The position numbers and the translations under genes are program-made. DNA of 64,000 nucleotides from Chlorops oryzae (Eukaryota; Arthropoda; Insecta; Diptera; Chloropidae): positions 56,890,694-56,954,693 of the forward strand of contig CM035808.1 of NCBI GenBank assembly GCA_020466095.1, in the 5' to 3' direction. The notes under the pieces were generated by a model. It was given only the letters and a program-made list of their open reading frames with translations, had not been told where the DNA came from and ran no database searches. Shown piece by piece: positions 1 through 10,683 of the stretch. Numbering within the stretch: the first letter of the stretch is position 1; each line of letters opens with the position of its first letter.

Positions 1-707
1 GATGGCATCCGACCCTATGCTTACGTTAGTCTGTTAATTATGAACCTACGCCGTCTTTTGGATTCCGGAGCCACTATCTCATGTTTAGCTTGCGTGGCAG
101 CAAGAAAATTCTTAGAACAAAATATTCCGTATGAACTATCAAAAGAATATGTAGAAACAGCTGGTGGGAAGCGGTATAAAGTCAACGGTTTCACTAACAC
201 CGAGGTTTTCTTCAATGAACAAACTAAACCTCTTTTGCCCTATATTATTCCGGATTTGAAATACGATCTCTATTTAGGAATTGATTTCTGGAATTCGTTT
301 GGCCTGGTCCAAAAACTGACAACGGGTCTTGAGAACGCTATTTCAGTCGATTTGGCTGCGCCGAAAGTCAGCGAACTCGTTCAGTGCAGCTCGAATCACG
401 TCTTGAGTAACTTTTAAAAAAAAAAGTTGCAAAAGGTCATCGATTCTTTTCCGTCCTACGAATGTGAAGGACTCGGAAGAACCTCTATACTCGAACACAC
501 GATAGAACTGGAAGCGGGAGCTAAGCCTGTCAAACAGCACTACTTTTCAGTATCCCCCGCGATAGAAGCCTGGATACACAAGGAAATAGATAGCATGTTG
601 GAGCTCGATGTTATAGAGCCTGCACCTCCCAATTGTCCTTGGAGCAGTCCAATTAATTTAGTGTAAAGTTAAGCTAAAAATCGTCTTTGTTTGGATTCAA
701 GAAAGCT
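1..707 (+). pseudogene. pol: Ty3/gypsy element A, left part: protease and start of reverse transcriptase
   Basis: The frame is open from base 1, so the element enters from outside the window. An aspartic protease site LLDSGAT lies near base 58, followed by a retropepsin-like body. After an in-frame TAA at 415-417, in an A run, the same frame gives the link to RT (HTIELEAGAKPVKQH) and the RT N-terminus (LDVIEP..WSSPINLV). Two more stops follow near 664-672, then NRLCLDSRKL. The next residues, NAVTVKDAYP, are found only at 15535, so this gene is cut by element B. Part of the RT fingers between INLV and NRLC also looks shortened. It is a dead copy. Protein order and motifs place it in Ty3/gypsy (Metaviridae). 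Confidence 0.9.
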
Positions 708-3285
708 TGTAGTGAATGATTTATTTTTATGTTGCACTGCAACGTTCGCAAAGTGTAGTCACACCCTTAACTCTCAAATCGAATTAAAATGCATCACTGC
801 GTACAGGATCGGCATTAGAAGCCAATGACAGATGTCATTTTGACACATAAAAAAAAAGGTTAGCTGCGAATTACTCTTTCCTTTTCCGCTGAACCCTGGA
901 TGGATGACATCGTCGGATTTTCGAAGAAAAAGTTAATCGAGAATTTAATCAAGCAACCCCCCATTTAATTGATAGGAATAATTGATAAGATTGGTTATTC
1001 CTTCTCATGAGCATAGATCCGTTAATATTAGTCGAAACCGTAGGATCATTGTCATCAGCGATTCCGTTCGACACCAATTTTGTGGAACGATATTCCACGG
1101 TCCAGAACAAGGAAAACGACCAAAAAAATCGTGCGTTCTTCCACCGCACTACGCCGCAAACACCATCAATTCCACCATAACGTCTCGTCGAGTGAAAGTA
1201 TCCACCATATTGCCAAACGAAGGCAGATCAGCTAGCAGCAGCAAGCCTGGAAGCGGCTTAGGCAACTAGTCGCGAGAATTCGGAATCAGCAAGGCGACAT
1301 TTGTGGCAGAGAAAAGAAAAAAAAAAAAACTGAAGGAAGACAGGCAAACATATTTTTTTCTTGTACTTGTAATGCCTATAGTGATCCCGTCAGTTAGAGA
1401 CAGTGCCAAAACCTATAGTAATGCTATTCCGTCCCGTTATACTAGTGACGAGATTTTTCCGTGTTAATTCTTTTTGTCGGTAAAAGAAACCCGAACTATA
1501 ACGACAAACAATAGTATTTTGAGCTAATTACATAGAAAAGAAGAGAAAAATTTAAAGTTAAAAATCATAATTCAAATTTTGTTTGATAAATACCAACTGT
1601 GGATGGTTGAATCCACGGAAAAAGGTTTTCCGAATGAATAGTACTTGTTAGATGGGATTTAAATTTTTTTTCGAGGAAATAAGCCGCCTCAACTGTGAGA
1701 GTGTGGCCATAAGAGAACTCATAAATTTTGGTTAAATATTTCTTTTGAACCCATAGCTTCCTTCGTCCACCGCAATACATCAGGCGCCTGCTGTCTTCGG
1801 TATGACAACAACAACAATCACCTGCGAGTGCATCAAGTAAAGGTAACACAAAATTCTACTTAATCGTTTAAATTTTGAATGTAGTTATTTATTCCGAAAT
1901 TTTACTCGTTTTGAACAACTGTCGTATCATCCAGTCGTTCTTATTGAATTGATTATGTCGCGTAATGGGAGTGAAACATCGGAGAATTGAGTGTGTTAGA
2001 TTGACATTGATCTCAGTACACAGAAGAAAAAGGATTTTTACATTCAATGCATATTTGAATCTAATTGGAAACAAATTTCCCTTGGCAATGTAAAGGAAAA
2101 ATAATGTAATGATAATTGTATTGGAGATTCTGTAATTGAAATCAGTGCCGATCCAATCCGCTCGATTTTCCGCTAATTCCGCTCTCCAGCCTGAGTTTAA
2201 AATTTCGTTTTGTTATCGATCGAAAATTATGCTTTCTCTTCGAGTCATCTTCTGATAGAGTGGTCCGTGGCTTATATTACGATGTTGTACAGGTTACTCG
2301 CTAAGTACAAATCCGACACAATTCCAAAGTATGTTTCTTTCTGTAAGAATACCAATATTCTGAAAATGGTCCTCCAGATCAATACCGCCGACAGTAATTT
2401 AGGATAACAGCAAATGATAGATGTTTTTACGAGAGATACGATGTTGTTGTGTGACGGTTTTGTATTTCGCGAGCGAGACTGTACCGATTAAATTGAACTT
2501 ACGAATATAGAAAAAAAAATTTAAATAATTTTTAAAATATCTGAAATTATGGACAATAGAAATGGACCCTGAAAAATTTGAATAAAATTAAGAACAATTA
2601 CCTAATGAAAAATTTTGTACATAGGTGTATAGTTTATAGAGTATGGACATTAATTGAATTAAGTTGAAAGTGAAAAAATGTTTGTTTTTTTTTTTGATCC
2701 AATGGCACCATTGAATTTAAATAGAGTGCCCATATAAAAATTTTTAATTAGATACTATGGCGATTAATTTGAATTTTTTTAGGTTATTTTGATGTTAATA
2801 AATGAATTGTTGCAAATGGAAACTTAAATACTCCTCAAATTTTCGAAAAGTGTAATGCTGTAGAGTGAAATGGACCAGAGATTGTTTATTGGGTTAATGA
2901 GTAACTTCCGTCATTAACAGGTTGGGTTGGGTAAAGACGTCGAGAATCAACTCCATCGAAATTCTCTGACGCATAAATCTTGAAGCTGTATCAGGATTTG
3001 GATTAAACCTTTTTGCACATGATTTTAAATTGTTGGATTGCCTTATATATATAGTTCAATTAGAGTAAATTAAACCGATTTTCTAAGTTTCTGAATTTTG
3101 CGAACCGTTTTTTTTCTTAATCAAGGTCGATTGGACATAACACCATTACTGCATACATTTTCTGTAGTAGTCCACCTCGTCTGTGTTGAAGAAGCACACC
3201 CACTCCCATTCTCCTGAGCTAGACCACACATCGACAGGTATGCAGCGCTTCAAAAACGCAGGCTTCGGTAAAGGTGTACCCTTCA
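708..3285 (+). repeat. 5' LTR of element B (2.58 kb)
   Basis: Near-identical to 10684-15530 once the foldback insertion in the latter is ignored. It starts TGTAGTGAATG and ends GTACCCTTCA. At about 1103-1205 it carries roughly 100 bases absent from the other LTR, which instead has about 23 extra bases near 11030. The rest differs by scattered single bases. The LTR is unusually long for Ty3/gypsy. Short ORFs inside it (for example 2210-2407) are shared by both LTRs only because the LTRs are copies; I see no protein family in them. Confidence 0.9.
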
Positions 3286-3287
3286 TT

Positions 3288-3302
3288 TGGCGCCCGGCAA
3301 CG
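3288..3302 (+). promoter_or_regulatory. Primer binding site of element B
   Basis: TGGCGCCCGGCAACG begins two bases after the 5' LTR, where a tRNA primer site is expected. The first eight bases match the complement of the insect tRNA-Lys 3' end as I remember it; the rest does not match cleanly, so the tRNA identity is tentative. Confidence 0.6.
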
Positions 3303-3568
3303 ATGGGCCGCTCGTTTTTTCTTTCAAATTTTTTTTGCCTCATGGTTGATGGTGTTCGAAGCCCATTCTGCAAACATGCTTTGAACAATTGAAAGGATGA
3401 TGCGAGGGACCTCACAAAATTCATTTAACTTTGACTCCGAAATTTTCAAATAATTTTTCTCAATGGGTACTACTTTAATGCTACTTAAATTTTTATTTAG
3501 TACAAGAAATAACAAGGTTAATTTTATAAATAGAAACGTTCCAAATTGATTGGATTCAAGACATGGCG

Positions 3569-5008
3569 CACAGTGTCGCGACTCCATACATTTCTTGGCC
3601 AAAAATAGAAGGCGTGGTCGTAGAGCAATGAAATTTGGTTGGAGTATTACTATAGCCTAAATTAAGAAATTTTGAGAAAATCATAGAATTTCGCCAACTG
3701 CCACGCCCACCTCCCATATAAAGTGATTTTCTAATTTCCACAGTTTTAAAGTAAGAAAGCTTAAACTTAGTACACAGATTATGTACAGGAAAAAAATGTA
3801 GACTCCAAAATATTTTTTTTGGTGCCACGCCCCCTTAAGAAACTACGCCCCTTCAAAAAGCGCAATTTTATGGTGCACTTGTTTATATAGAATTTTTTTT
3901 AGCTAATTAAAAAATAAAAAAACTTTTTATGGATTTCAACACTTAAATATATATTTATCACAATTCAAAAAAATTTTAGGTCTACACGACGACTTACGAT
4001 AATTGCAATGCAGTGAAAATGCATGAAAATTCAACGAAACAATTGTACCGCTTTCGCCCGTACGCTCATTCAATAATCACTGCTGTTCCAAAATTATTAA
4101 ATGTTTGAGTGTTAATTCTTCTTGAAATTTGGCATGGACATTTCTTTTGATGAGATTAATTTTAAAGCTAATATTAAAAACTCCTGTACTTACTGCCTCA
4201 CTAATTTTAAAATCGATGGAGGAATTTAACCAATTCGCATTGGTTTCTTCGAATGAAGTTTTCCTCCTACCGCTTTGATGCCACTTTTTTTGAATTTTGG
4301 ATCCAAACCAGCTTAATTTTGTTTTAAAATCTTCTTCATCTAAATCAGCAAAATAAGTTTGTTTAACAAAACTTATCATATCGTTTTGATTTGCTCCCCA
4401 TTTTCTGTCTTTAGAAGAGAGCCACACACTATAGAGTTCCCTTCTAGCAACGGAGATCACTATAATAAAATCGACATAACAAAAAAACCCGCAGGAAAAA
4501 GCTGATCATATTTCATACTTATGCTTATATCACTTCGAGGTATATAAAACAAAAAAACACTTTGCGGTTTGAGGGGTCGTTTTTTTTATTTTTAATTTTA
4601 AAAATTTATTTTGCTTTTTATCGCTTCTTTTTATAAATTCCTTATTTTGATGTAACGGAAAATAACATATGTTACAAATATAAACAATAAATTAAATGTC
4701 ACTTAAAGCATAAAGCTTATGTTATAATTTGGCATATAAATAATTAAGGTGAGACTACTTTCAACAAAATTATAGCACTCCAAATATTAGCTATTTTTAA
4801 AAGTTTCGCTAACAGAATCGAACAAATTTCGCTTAGTGTAACTTTAAAAGCGTGCTGCACTTGAACGGCTTAACATATTATTATATTATATTAAGAAAAT
4901 TTTTTTTGATTACTCTTAGTATAAATATTGACTACTCATAACAGTAAAATTTTTTAAGCATTTCCAATCTTCATTTTTGGCATTTTTGGCCGCGCTCGCG
5001 ACACTGTG
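3569..5008. mobile_element. Transib-like DNA transposon remnant (1440 bp)
   Basis: Perfect 13-bp terminal inverted repeats CACAGTGTCGCGA (3569-3581) and TCGCGACACTGTG (4996-5008) are flanked by the 5-bp duplication TGGCG (3564-3568, 5009-5013). Known Transib elements make 5-bp GC-rich duplications and end in a CACWRTG heptamer resembling the RAG signal heptamer CACAGTG, which is exactly what is seen. It sits in the untranslated leader of element B. It holds one 127-codon minus-strand ORF but no recognisable full transposase, so it is probably non-autonomous or internally deleted. Confidence 0.65.
4077..4460 (-). CDS. Hypothetical 127-aa ORF inside the Transib-like element
   Basis: The protein starts MISVARRELYSVW and contains a block rich in basic and aromatic residues (KLSWFGSKIQKKWHQSGRRK, then NANWLNSSIDFK). 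I do not recognise a named domain. A fragment with similar spacing of F, KW, R, F and WL occurs at 39063-39300, suggesting a shared N-terminal DNA-binding region of one transposon family. There is no catalytic triad. It may be the start of a degraded transposase; the assignment is inference from the flanking inverted repeats. Confidence 0.4.
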   Translation of the reverse strand: MISVARRELYSVWLSSKDRKWGANQNDMISFVKQTYFADLDEEDFKTKLSWFGSKIQKKWHQSGRRKTSFEETNANWLNSSIDFKISEAVSTGVFNISFKINLIKRNVHAKFQEELTLKHLIILEQQ

Positions 5009-5077
5009 TGGCGTGTGTCGAGTCTGTGCCACAATTATACGAACTTTATTAAAGTAAATGAAAATTGTTTTGACTAA

Positions 5078-5554
5078 GGGAGCGTCCATAAATGATGTCA
5101 CGTTTGGTGGGGGGGGGGAGGGGGTCAGCTCATCTGTGACAGTTTTGTGACATAGGGTGGAGGGGGGGTTCCCAAGCATGTTATGTCACACTTTTCATAG
5201 TAAAATTTGTTTAAAAAAATTCGTAAATTTTTGTACTATGAAATTTTTTTATAGGAAAAATAGCATCATATAATATATATAAATTAGTGATATGTGTCAC
5301 AAAGTGCAAGCTAATTTAAGGTTTAATGTGTTAAAGTAGGCGTGAGATGTCAAACTCCATATAAAAAACATGTTAGCATATTTAACCTTAAATTAGCATT
5401 AATTGTGAATTGGCCTATACTGTTTTTTCATATTAATTGTGACGTGACACAGGGGGGGGAGGGGGTTAGCTCATATGTAACAGGTTTGTGACAAAGGGGG
5501 GGGAGGGGGTCTAAAAATCGCAAAAAATGCGTGACATCATTTATGGACGCTCCC
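5078..5554. mobile_element. Harbinger-like MITE (477 bp)
   Basis: The 25-bp terminal inverted repeats begin GGGAGCGTCCATAAATGATG (5078) and match the reverse complement at 5530-5554. TAA flanks both ends (5075-5077, 5555-5557), as expected of PIF/Harbinger. Just inside each end is a G-rich block plus CAGCTCAT/TAGCTCAT and TTTGTGACA copies (5108-5168 and 5450-5515), in direct orientation. There is no ORF of note. Confidence 0.75.
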
Positions 5555-6046
5555 TAAGCTGTATTTAGGGTGGAGTGCATATCTGTGTGATCACGGGGGC
5601 ATCCCTTAAATCAGTGGCATCACGTTGAAAAGCTGCAGTTAGAACGTTTCGATCGTTTGAGATTTTTGTTTTCGAGTGAACTTGGAAACCTACTCACCAT
5701 CGCGCCCTCGATACTAAAGCGTTATAATTTAAAAAATTCTTGGTTCAAGCTTTAATCAAAAGCAATCTCGAACTTCGCTCTACAAGTGTTACACTGAGTA
5801 GAAATATAAAATACCTATTCACACCTTTCAATTAAAAGTTGTTTTTACAAACTTAGTTTTTATTAAAAAAAAAAAAAAAAAAAAATTAATAAACAAAGCA
5901 AATTTTAATTGTAATCCAACACAAAGATTACTTTCGCAATTAAAATTTCCTTAGATACCCAGTATCGTATCCTAGTGACAACGGCTAGAAATCACATTTG
6001 ATTGCTCTTGTATTTCGTTACGCCCGTGGTAATACACGGTACTAAA
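5555..6046 (+). other. Leader of element B, no gene
   Basis: The rest of the untranslated region between the MITE and the gag start, including an A run near 5865-5885. I see no ORF or RNA gene. Confidence 0.6.
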
Positions 6047-7350
6047 ATGCCAATAGATAGCAGTCCGTTACGAGGGTTTCAGGATGACCCTGACCAGTCC
6101 ACTTGCACTATATGCAGTGAGATTATCCATTCAGCTGATCGCCGAGCATTCACACCGTGCAATCATGAATTTCATGACCATTGTATAAAAACTTGGTTAC
6201 AGAATAACCAAACTTGTCCGATTTGTAGGAACGCTTGTCAAGATGCAGACTTGCGGCTTACGACAGACAGTCTGTCTGCTTTACCAGCTAATCCTCGCAG
6301 AAATCGTCCAATGACGCGTTTTTTTTCTCAGTCGCAATGAGCAACCGCTTCTGTTGGATTACCACCTAATCCAATCCCGAACATCGAACTCACTGAAAGA
6401 CAATCTGGTGATGATTTAAACTCGGTACGAAACTTGATTTCTACATCTATCAATTCTCTTCGAGCAGAGATCTCGTCCCAACTCTCTAGTGAATTGCAAG
6501 CATTCATGCGCACCATATCCATAGCTAGCAGGCCGAACATTAGTCCACCCAACAATTCAAACGGGGCTCGGAATCTCCCAGAAGAGCGTGTACCAATAGC
6601 CCAAGCTACTCCACGTACACAGATCCATAATCAGGAACTATTTTCACAAAACCAAGCGCATGATTGGAGTTTCAATTTGCCTTCAGCTCGACGACCGACT
6701 AGCGGCAATCAAATTCTCAATAGATCACCTGAAAAGATCTCTAATATTAATAGTTTAAAATTGGAATGTTAGATTCACGGGAGAAAAAGAGGATATTTCG
6801 AGTATAAAGAAAATTTCAGTGATTATGACATTCGTCATGAAATTTTTAAGCGGAAACAACGCCCTACGGAATCATTTGATGATTATTTCGATGCCATTAG
6901 AGCACTTTGCGATCGCCTCCGAAATCCACTATCGGAAGCAGATCTGTGCGAAAGGGTTACCCGTAACCTCAAGCCGGACCTTCGGCATGAATTGCTCCAT
7001 TTAGACTTACGAAATCTTTCCGAGTTGCTCAAAGAGGTGAGAAAGCACGAAGCATTTATGAGAGATACCCAACACGCGTACCCTCCTCGCAATCCTTCAC
7101 GGAAGCAAGTGCTACAAATCACCGAGTCGCCTACTGAACCGGAATTAGCAGCAGCTGAACCGGAACTTTGTGCATTGCCACCGCAGTAACATGTTGGAAC
7201 TGCGAAAACGTGGGCCATAGTTACAAAGATTGTACCCAACCGAGACGCATTTTTTGCTACGGATGTGGTGCAATCGATGTCTACAAACCGAATTGCCAAA
7301 AATGCCACAGCCGGATGGAAAACTCCCGACGGGGTGTCCGCAAATCCTAA
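6047..7350 (+). pseudogene. gag: Gag of element B with an N-terminal RING-H2 finger
   Basis: The chosen start is MPIDSSPLRG. Residues about 20-61 form a canonical RING-H2 pattern: CTIC, then TPC-N-H-EF-H-DH-C, then CPIC. After a TGA at 6338-6340 the same frame continues through a helical, serine-rich segment (SLRAEISSQLSSELQ). A frameshift near 6765 and a deletion remove most of the capsid N-terminus, between a typical RFTGEKED start and the retained capsid end (FKRKQRPTESFDDYFDAI). A stop at 7187-7189 and a frame change precede two nucleocapsid knuckles, CWNCENVGHSYKDC and CYGCGAIDVYKPNCQKC. RING-H2 domains usually act as E3 ubiquitin ligases; such a role for Gag is inference. Confidence 0.85.
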
Positions 7351-10300
7351 AACGGACACCCGATGGCTCAACCTGCTCGAAACTTATCAAACCGGATGTA
7401 ACACCGATTCACCCACTGTTAAGACCATACCATGTTAGATTAGAGGAATATAATAAATTACGAAATAGTCTATTGTTAAATGAAATCAAACGTAAGCGAT
7501 CAACGGTGCGTATTCGTAGCTATTGGAAACAACATCGGAAACTGAAAAATAGCATGATATCATCAATCACCAGTAGAGAGGGCGATGTACGATCGTTTGC
7601 GTCCATAGAAATATTCCGAACCAGATACCTAGCCCTATTAGATAGCTTGGCAACCACCAGTGTCATAGGTGGAAGGTTAGCAGAATATATAGAACAGAAT
7701 AACCTTTTTGAAACAAAATTAAAGGGTAACGTGCGTACGGCCGATGGCAATTGTCAAAGCGTTACTGGAACAATAAGCCCGGAAATTCAATTTAATCAGC
7801 GCCATAAATATTTCGAATTTTTAGTAGTCAGTAGCATAAAGAAAAATATTATATGTGGTGCCGACTTCTTTGCCTCGTTTGGTCTCCGAATAACCTCAGA
7901 CCAAGATAAATTTCTTCATTCTATAGATCAGGTCGACATTTCAAATCCCCAGAAAATCATTTTAACACCAGCGCAGCTAGAAAAATTTAACGCCGTCATA
8001 GCCACTTTTCCGTCATTTGAGAAGGATGGATTAGGGTGTACCACCCTAGTTGAGCACGTAATAGATACCGAAAATGCAGCTCCGATTAAACAATGATTTT
8101 ATCCAGTCTCTCCTGCCATTGAGAAAGTGATGTGTGCCGAGGTGGACCGAATGATCCGCTTAGGAGTAATTGAGGAAGCGAGTAATACTGCTTGGTCATC
8201 GCCTTGTGTATTGGTGGTAAAACCGGGGAAAAACAGGCTGTGTATAGATTCCCGCGCTCTCAATTCTGTTACCAAAAAGGACGCATATCCGATTCCAAAT
8301 AGAGATGGACTGATATCGAGGTTACCGGCTGTACACTATATATCGAAGATAGATCTTAAAGACGCCTTTTGGCAAATTAAGCTGGAAGATTCGGCCAAGG
8401 CAAAGACGGCATTTACCATTCCTAATCGTCCGCTTTACCAGTTTGTACGCATGCCGTTTGGATTGTGTAATGCGCCTCAAACTATGTGTCGCTTAATGGA
8501 TAAGGTGATTCCGTATGCGCTGAAGACACATGTCTTCGTGCATCTGGATGATCTTTTGGTAGTATCGCATAGTTTCGAGGAGCATTTATCACACCTCATA
8601 GACGTCGCATCCCATTTACGCAAAGCTGGATTAACGACCAACGTCGCGAAAAGCCATTTCGGACTAGCCCAAGTCAAATATTTAGGCTTTGTAGTAGGCC
8701 AAGGCAGTCTGAAAGTAGATGATGAGAAAATCGAAGCAATAAACAAATACCCCGTACCAAAAACGATTCGCCAACTTCGACGCTTCTTAGGAATGACCGG
8801 CTGGTATCGGAGGTTTTTGAACGACTATGCGAATGTTACCTTTCATCTTACAGAACTGCTTAAATAGAAAACCAAGTTCGCTTGGAATGACAACGCACAA
8901 AAATCATTTGAGACCTTAAAACAAATGCTTACCACAGCTCCAGTCTTGATACACCCCGATTACACGAAACCATTTATTGTACAGTGTGACACTAGCCTAC
9001 AAGGTGTCGGAGGACTCTTGGCTCAGAAAGATGAGGACGGAGTCGAACGACCGATAGCTTTTATGTCACAGAAGCTGAATAAGGCTCAAAGGAACTACAC
9101 GGTTACCGAGTTGGAGTGTTTAGCGGTTGTGCTGGCGATAAAGAAATTCCGTCCGTATATCGAAGGCCAAGAGTTCTCCGTCATCACAGACCATGCTAGT
9201 CTAAAATGGTTGATGTCTCAAAAGGACTTAAGTGGAAGACTTGCGCGATGGGCGATAAAACTACAAGGCCACAATTTTGGTATTGAGCACCGAAAAGGGA
9301 GTGAAAACGTTGTAGCTGATGCACTTTCCCGAATGCACGAGTCGGAAGATAACGGAATAAACGCCATCGAATTAGAAAACCTACCATCTATTGATCTTAG
9401 CTCGCCTAGTTTCGCGAGTGAAGAATATGCCCTCTTGCGGAGTAATCTGGAAGCTAATCTAAACCCCGAGTTTAAAGTCCTGGATAAATTTATCTACAAA
9501 CGCACGGATTTTTCTAAAGGTACCGAAGACGAATCTGAGAATTGGAAATTATTAGTCCCGAGAGAGCTTAGACCAGAAGTTTTGTTTTCGAACCACGATA
9601 CTCCAAAATCAGCGCATGGCGGCATCGGAAAATCTCTTAATGCCATCAGAAATTACTTTTATTGGCCTGAATTATTAACCGACGTGAAAAATTATATTTT
9701 AAACTGCGAACTTTGTGCAACATCCAAAGCACCAAACTTTGCGTCCGTTTATGGGTCAGCATGTAACAACGGAAAGGCCATTTCAAAAACTTTATATCGA
9801 TTTAATTGGGCCCTTTCCCAAATCGAAAAGCGGCCACATCGGAATATTCATAGCCTTAGATCATTTTTCTAAATTTCCCTTTTTGAAACCGTTAAAACGT
9901 TTTGTTGCAGCTCCCATAATCGAATACTTGGAGAAGGACATATTTCACATTTTTGGAGTACCGGAATTTATAGTATCTGACAATGGAAGCCAATTTAGGA
10001 GTGCAGAATTCAAAAAGTTCATGGATCGTTTTGGAGTGAAACACGTATTTATAGCTAGGTATTCACCACAGGCAAACGCATCTGAGCGCGTCAATCGATC
10101 AATCAACGAAGCATTGAGGTCGTTTATCCGCAAATACCAGCGAGAGTGGGACGTCTATCTGAGCAGCATTAATGCAGCTTTGCGGAGCAGTGTGCACTCG
10201 ACCACGGGAAGACCTCCATACGGACTTCTTTTTGGACAATCGATGATTAAGCACGGGAAAGATTATGCATTGCTAAGAAACTTGGACCTGCTGAACGAAC

Positions 10301-10611
10301 CTTTTGAGCCGTTAAACCGAACGGACCAACTGTCATTAGTCCGCGACCAGGTGATATCTAAAATCAAGGACGCTTATCTGCGAAATGCATCGCATTATAA
10401 CCTCAGAGCCCGGCAGAGGCAATTTACAGTGGGACAGATAGTAACCAGACGAAACTTCGCACAAAGCTACCTGGCCAATCATTTCAATGCCAAGCTAGCA
10501 CCAGTTGGAACAAGGGCAACGGTATTAAAGCGCCTAAGATCGATAATCTACCAATTGCAAGACTTAAATACAAAGTCCATAGGTGCCTATCACGCCAAGG
10601 ATATATGGTAA
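7351..10611 (+). pseudogene. pol: Pol of element B: protease, RT, RNase H, integrase
   Basis: One frame runs from about 7350 to 9740. The protease site reads ALLDSLAT, so the usual DSG/DTG glycine is lost. A TGA (8094-8096) lies at the protease-RT link. RT has IDLKDAFWQI, RMPFGLCNAPQ and the catalytic box VHLDDLLV, where Y is replaced by H. A TAG (8865-8867) precedes RNase H (QCDTSLQGVGG, ITDHASLKWL, VADALS). The integrase HHCC region (about 9580-9720) is followed by a frameshift near 9737; the next frame, to 10611, has the catalytic D (YIDLIGPF), D (VSDNGSQF) and E (ANASERVNRS), plus a C-terminal GPF/Y-like region. Five changes inactivate this copy. Confidence 0.93.
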
Positions 10612-10683
10612 TCTGGAAGAAGAAAAATCATTCCTTTTCAGCTGCAATTTCTAGGACATGGTCGGCAGAAATCCCATCTGTTT

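Noticed and set aside
2210..2407. 65-codon ORF present in both LTRs of element B (also 12108-12305)
   Set aside because: Its conservation is explained by the LTRs being copies of each other; no domain and no start context.
5041..5580. G runs at 5108-5168 and 5450-5515 as a G-quadruplex regulatory pair
   Set aside because: They are subterminal repeats of the MITE; no separate support.
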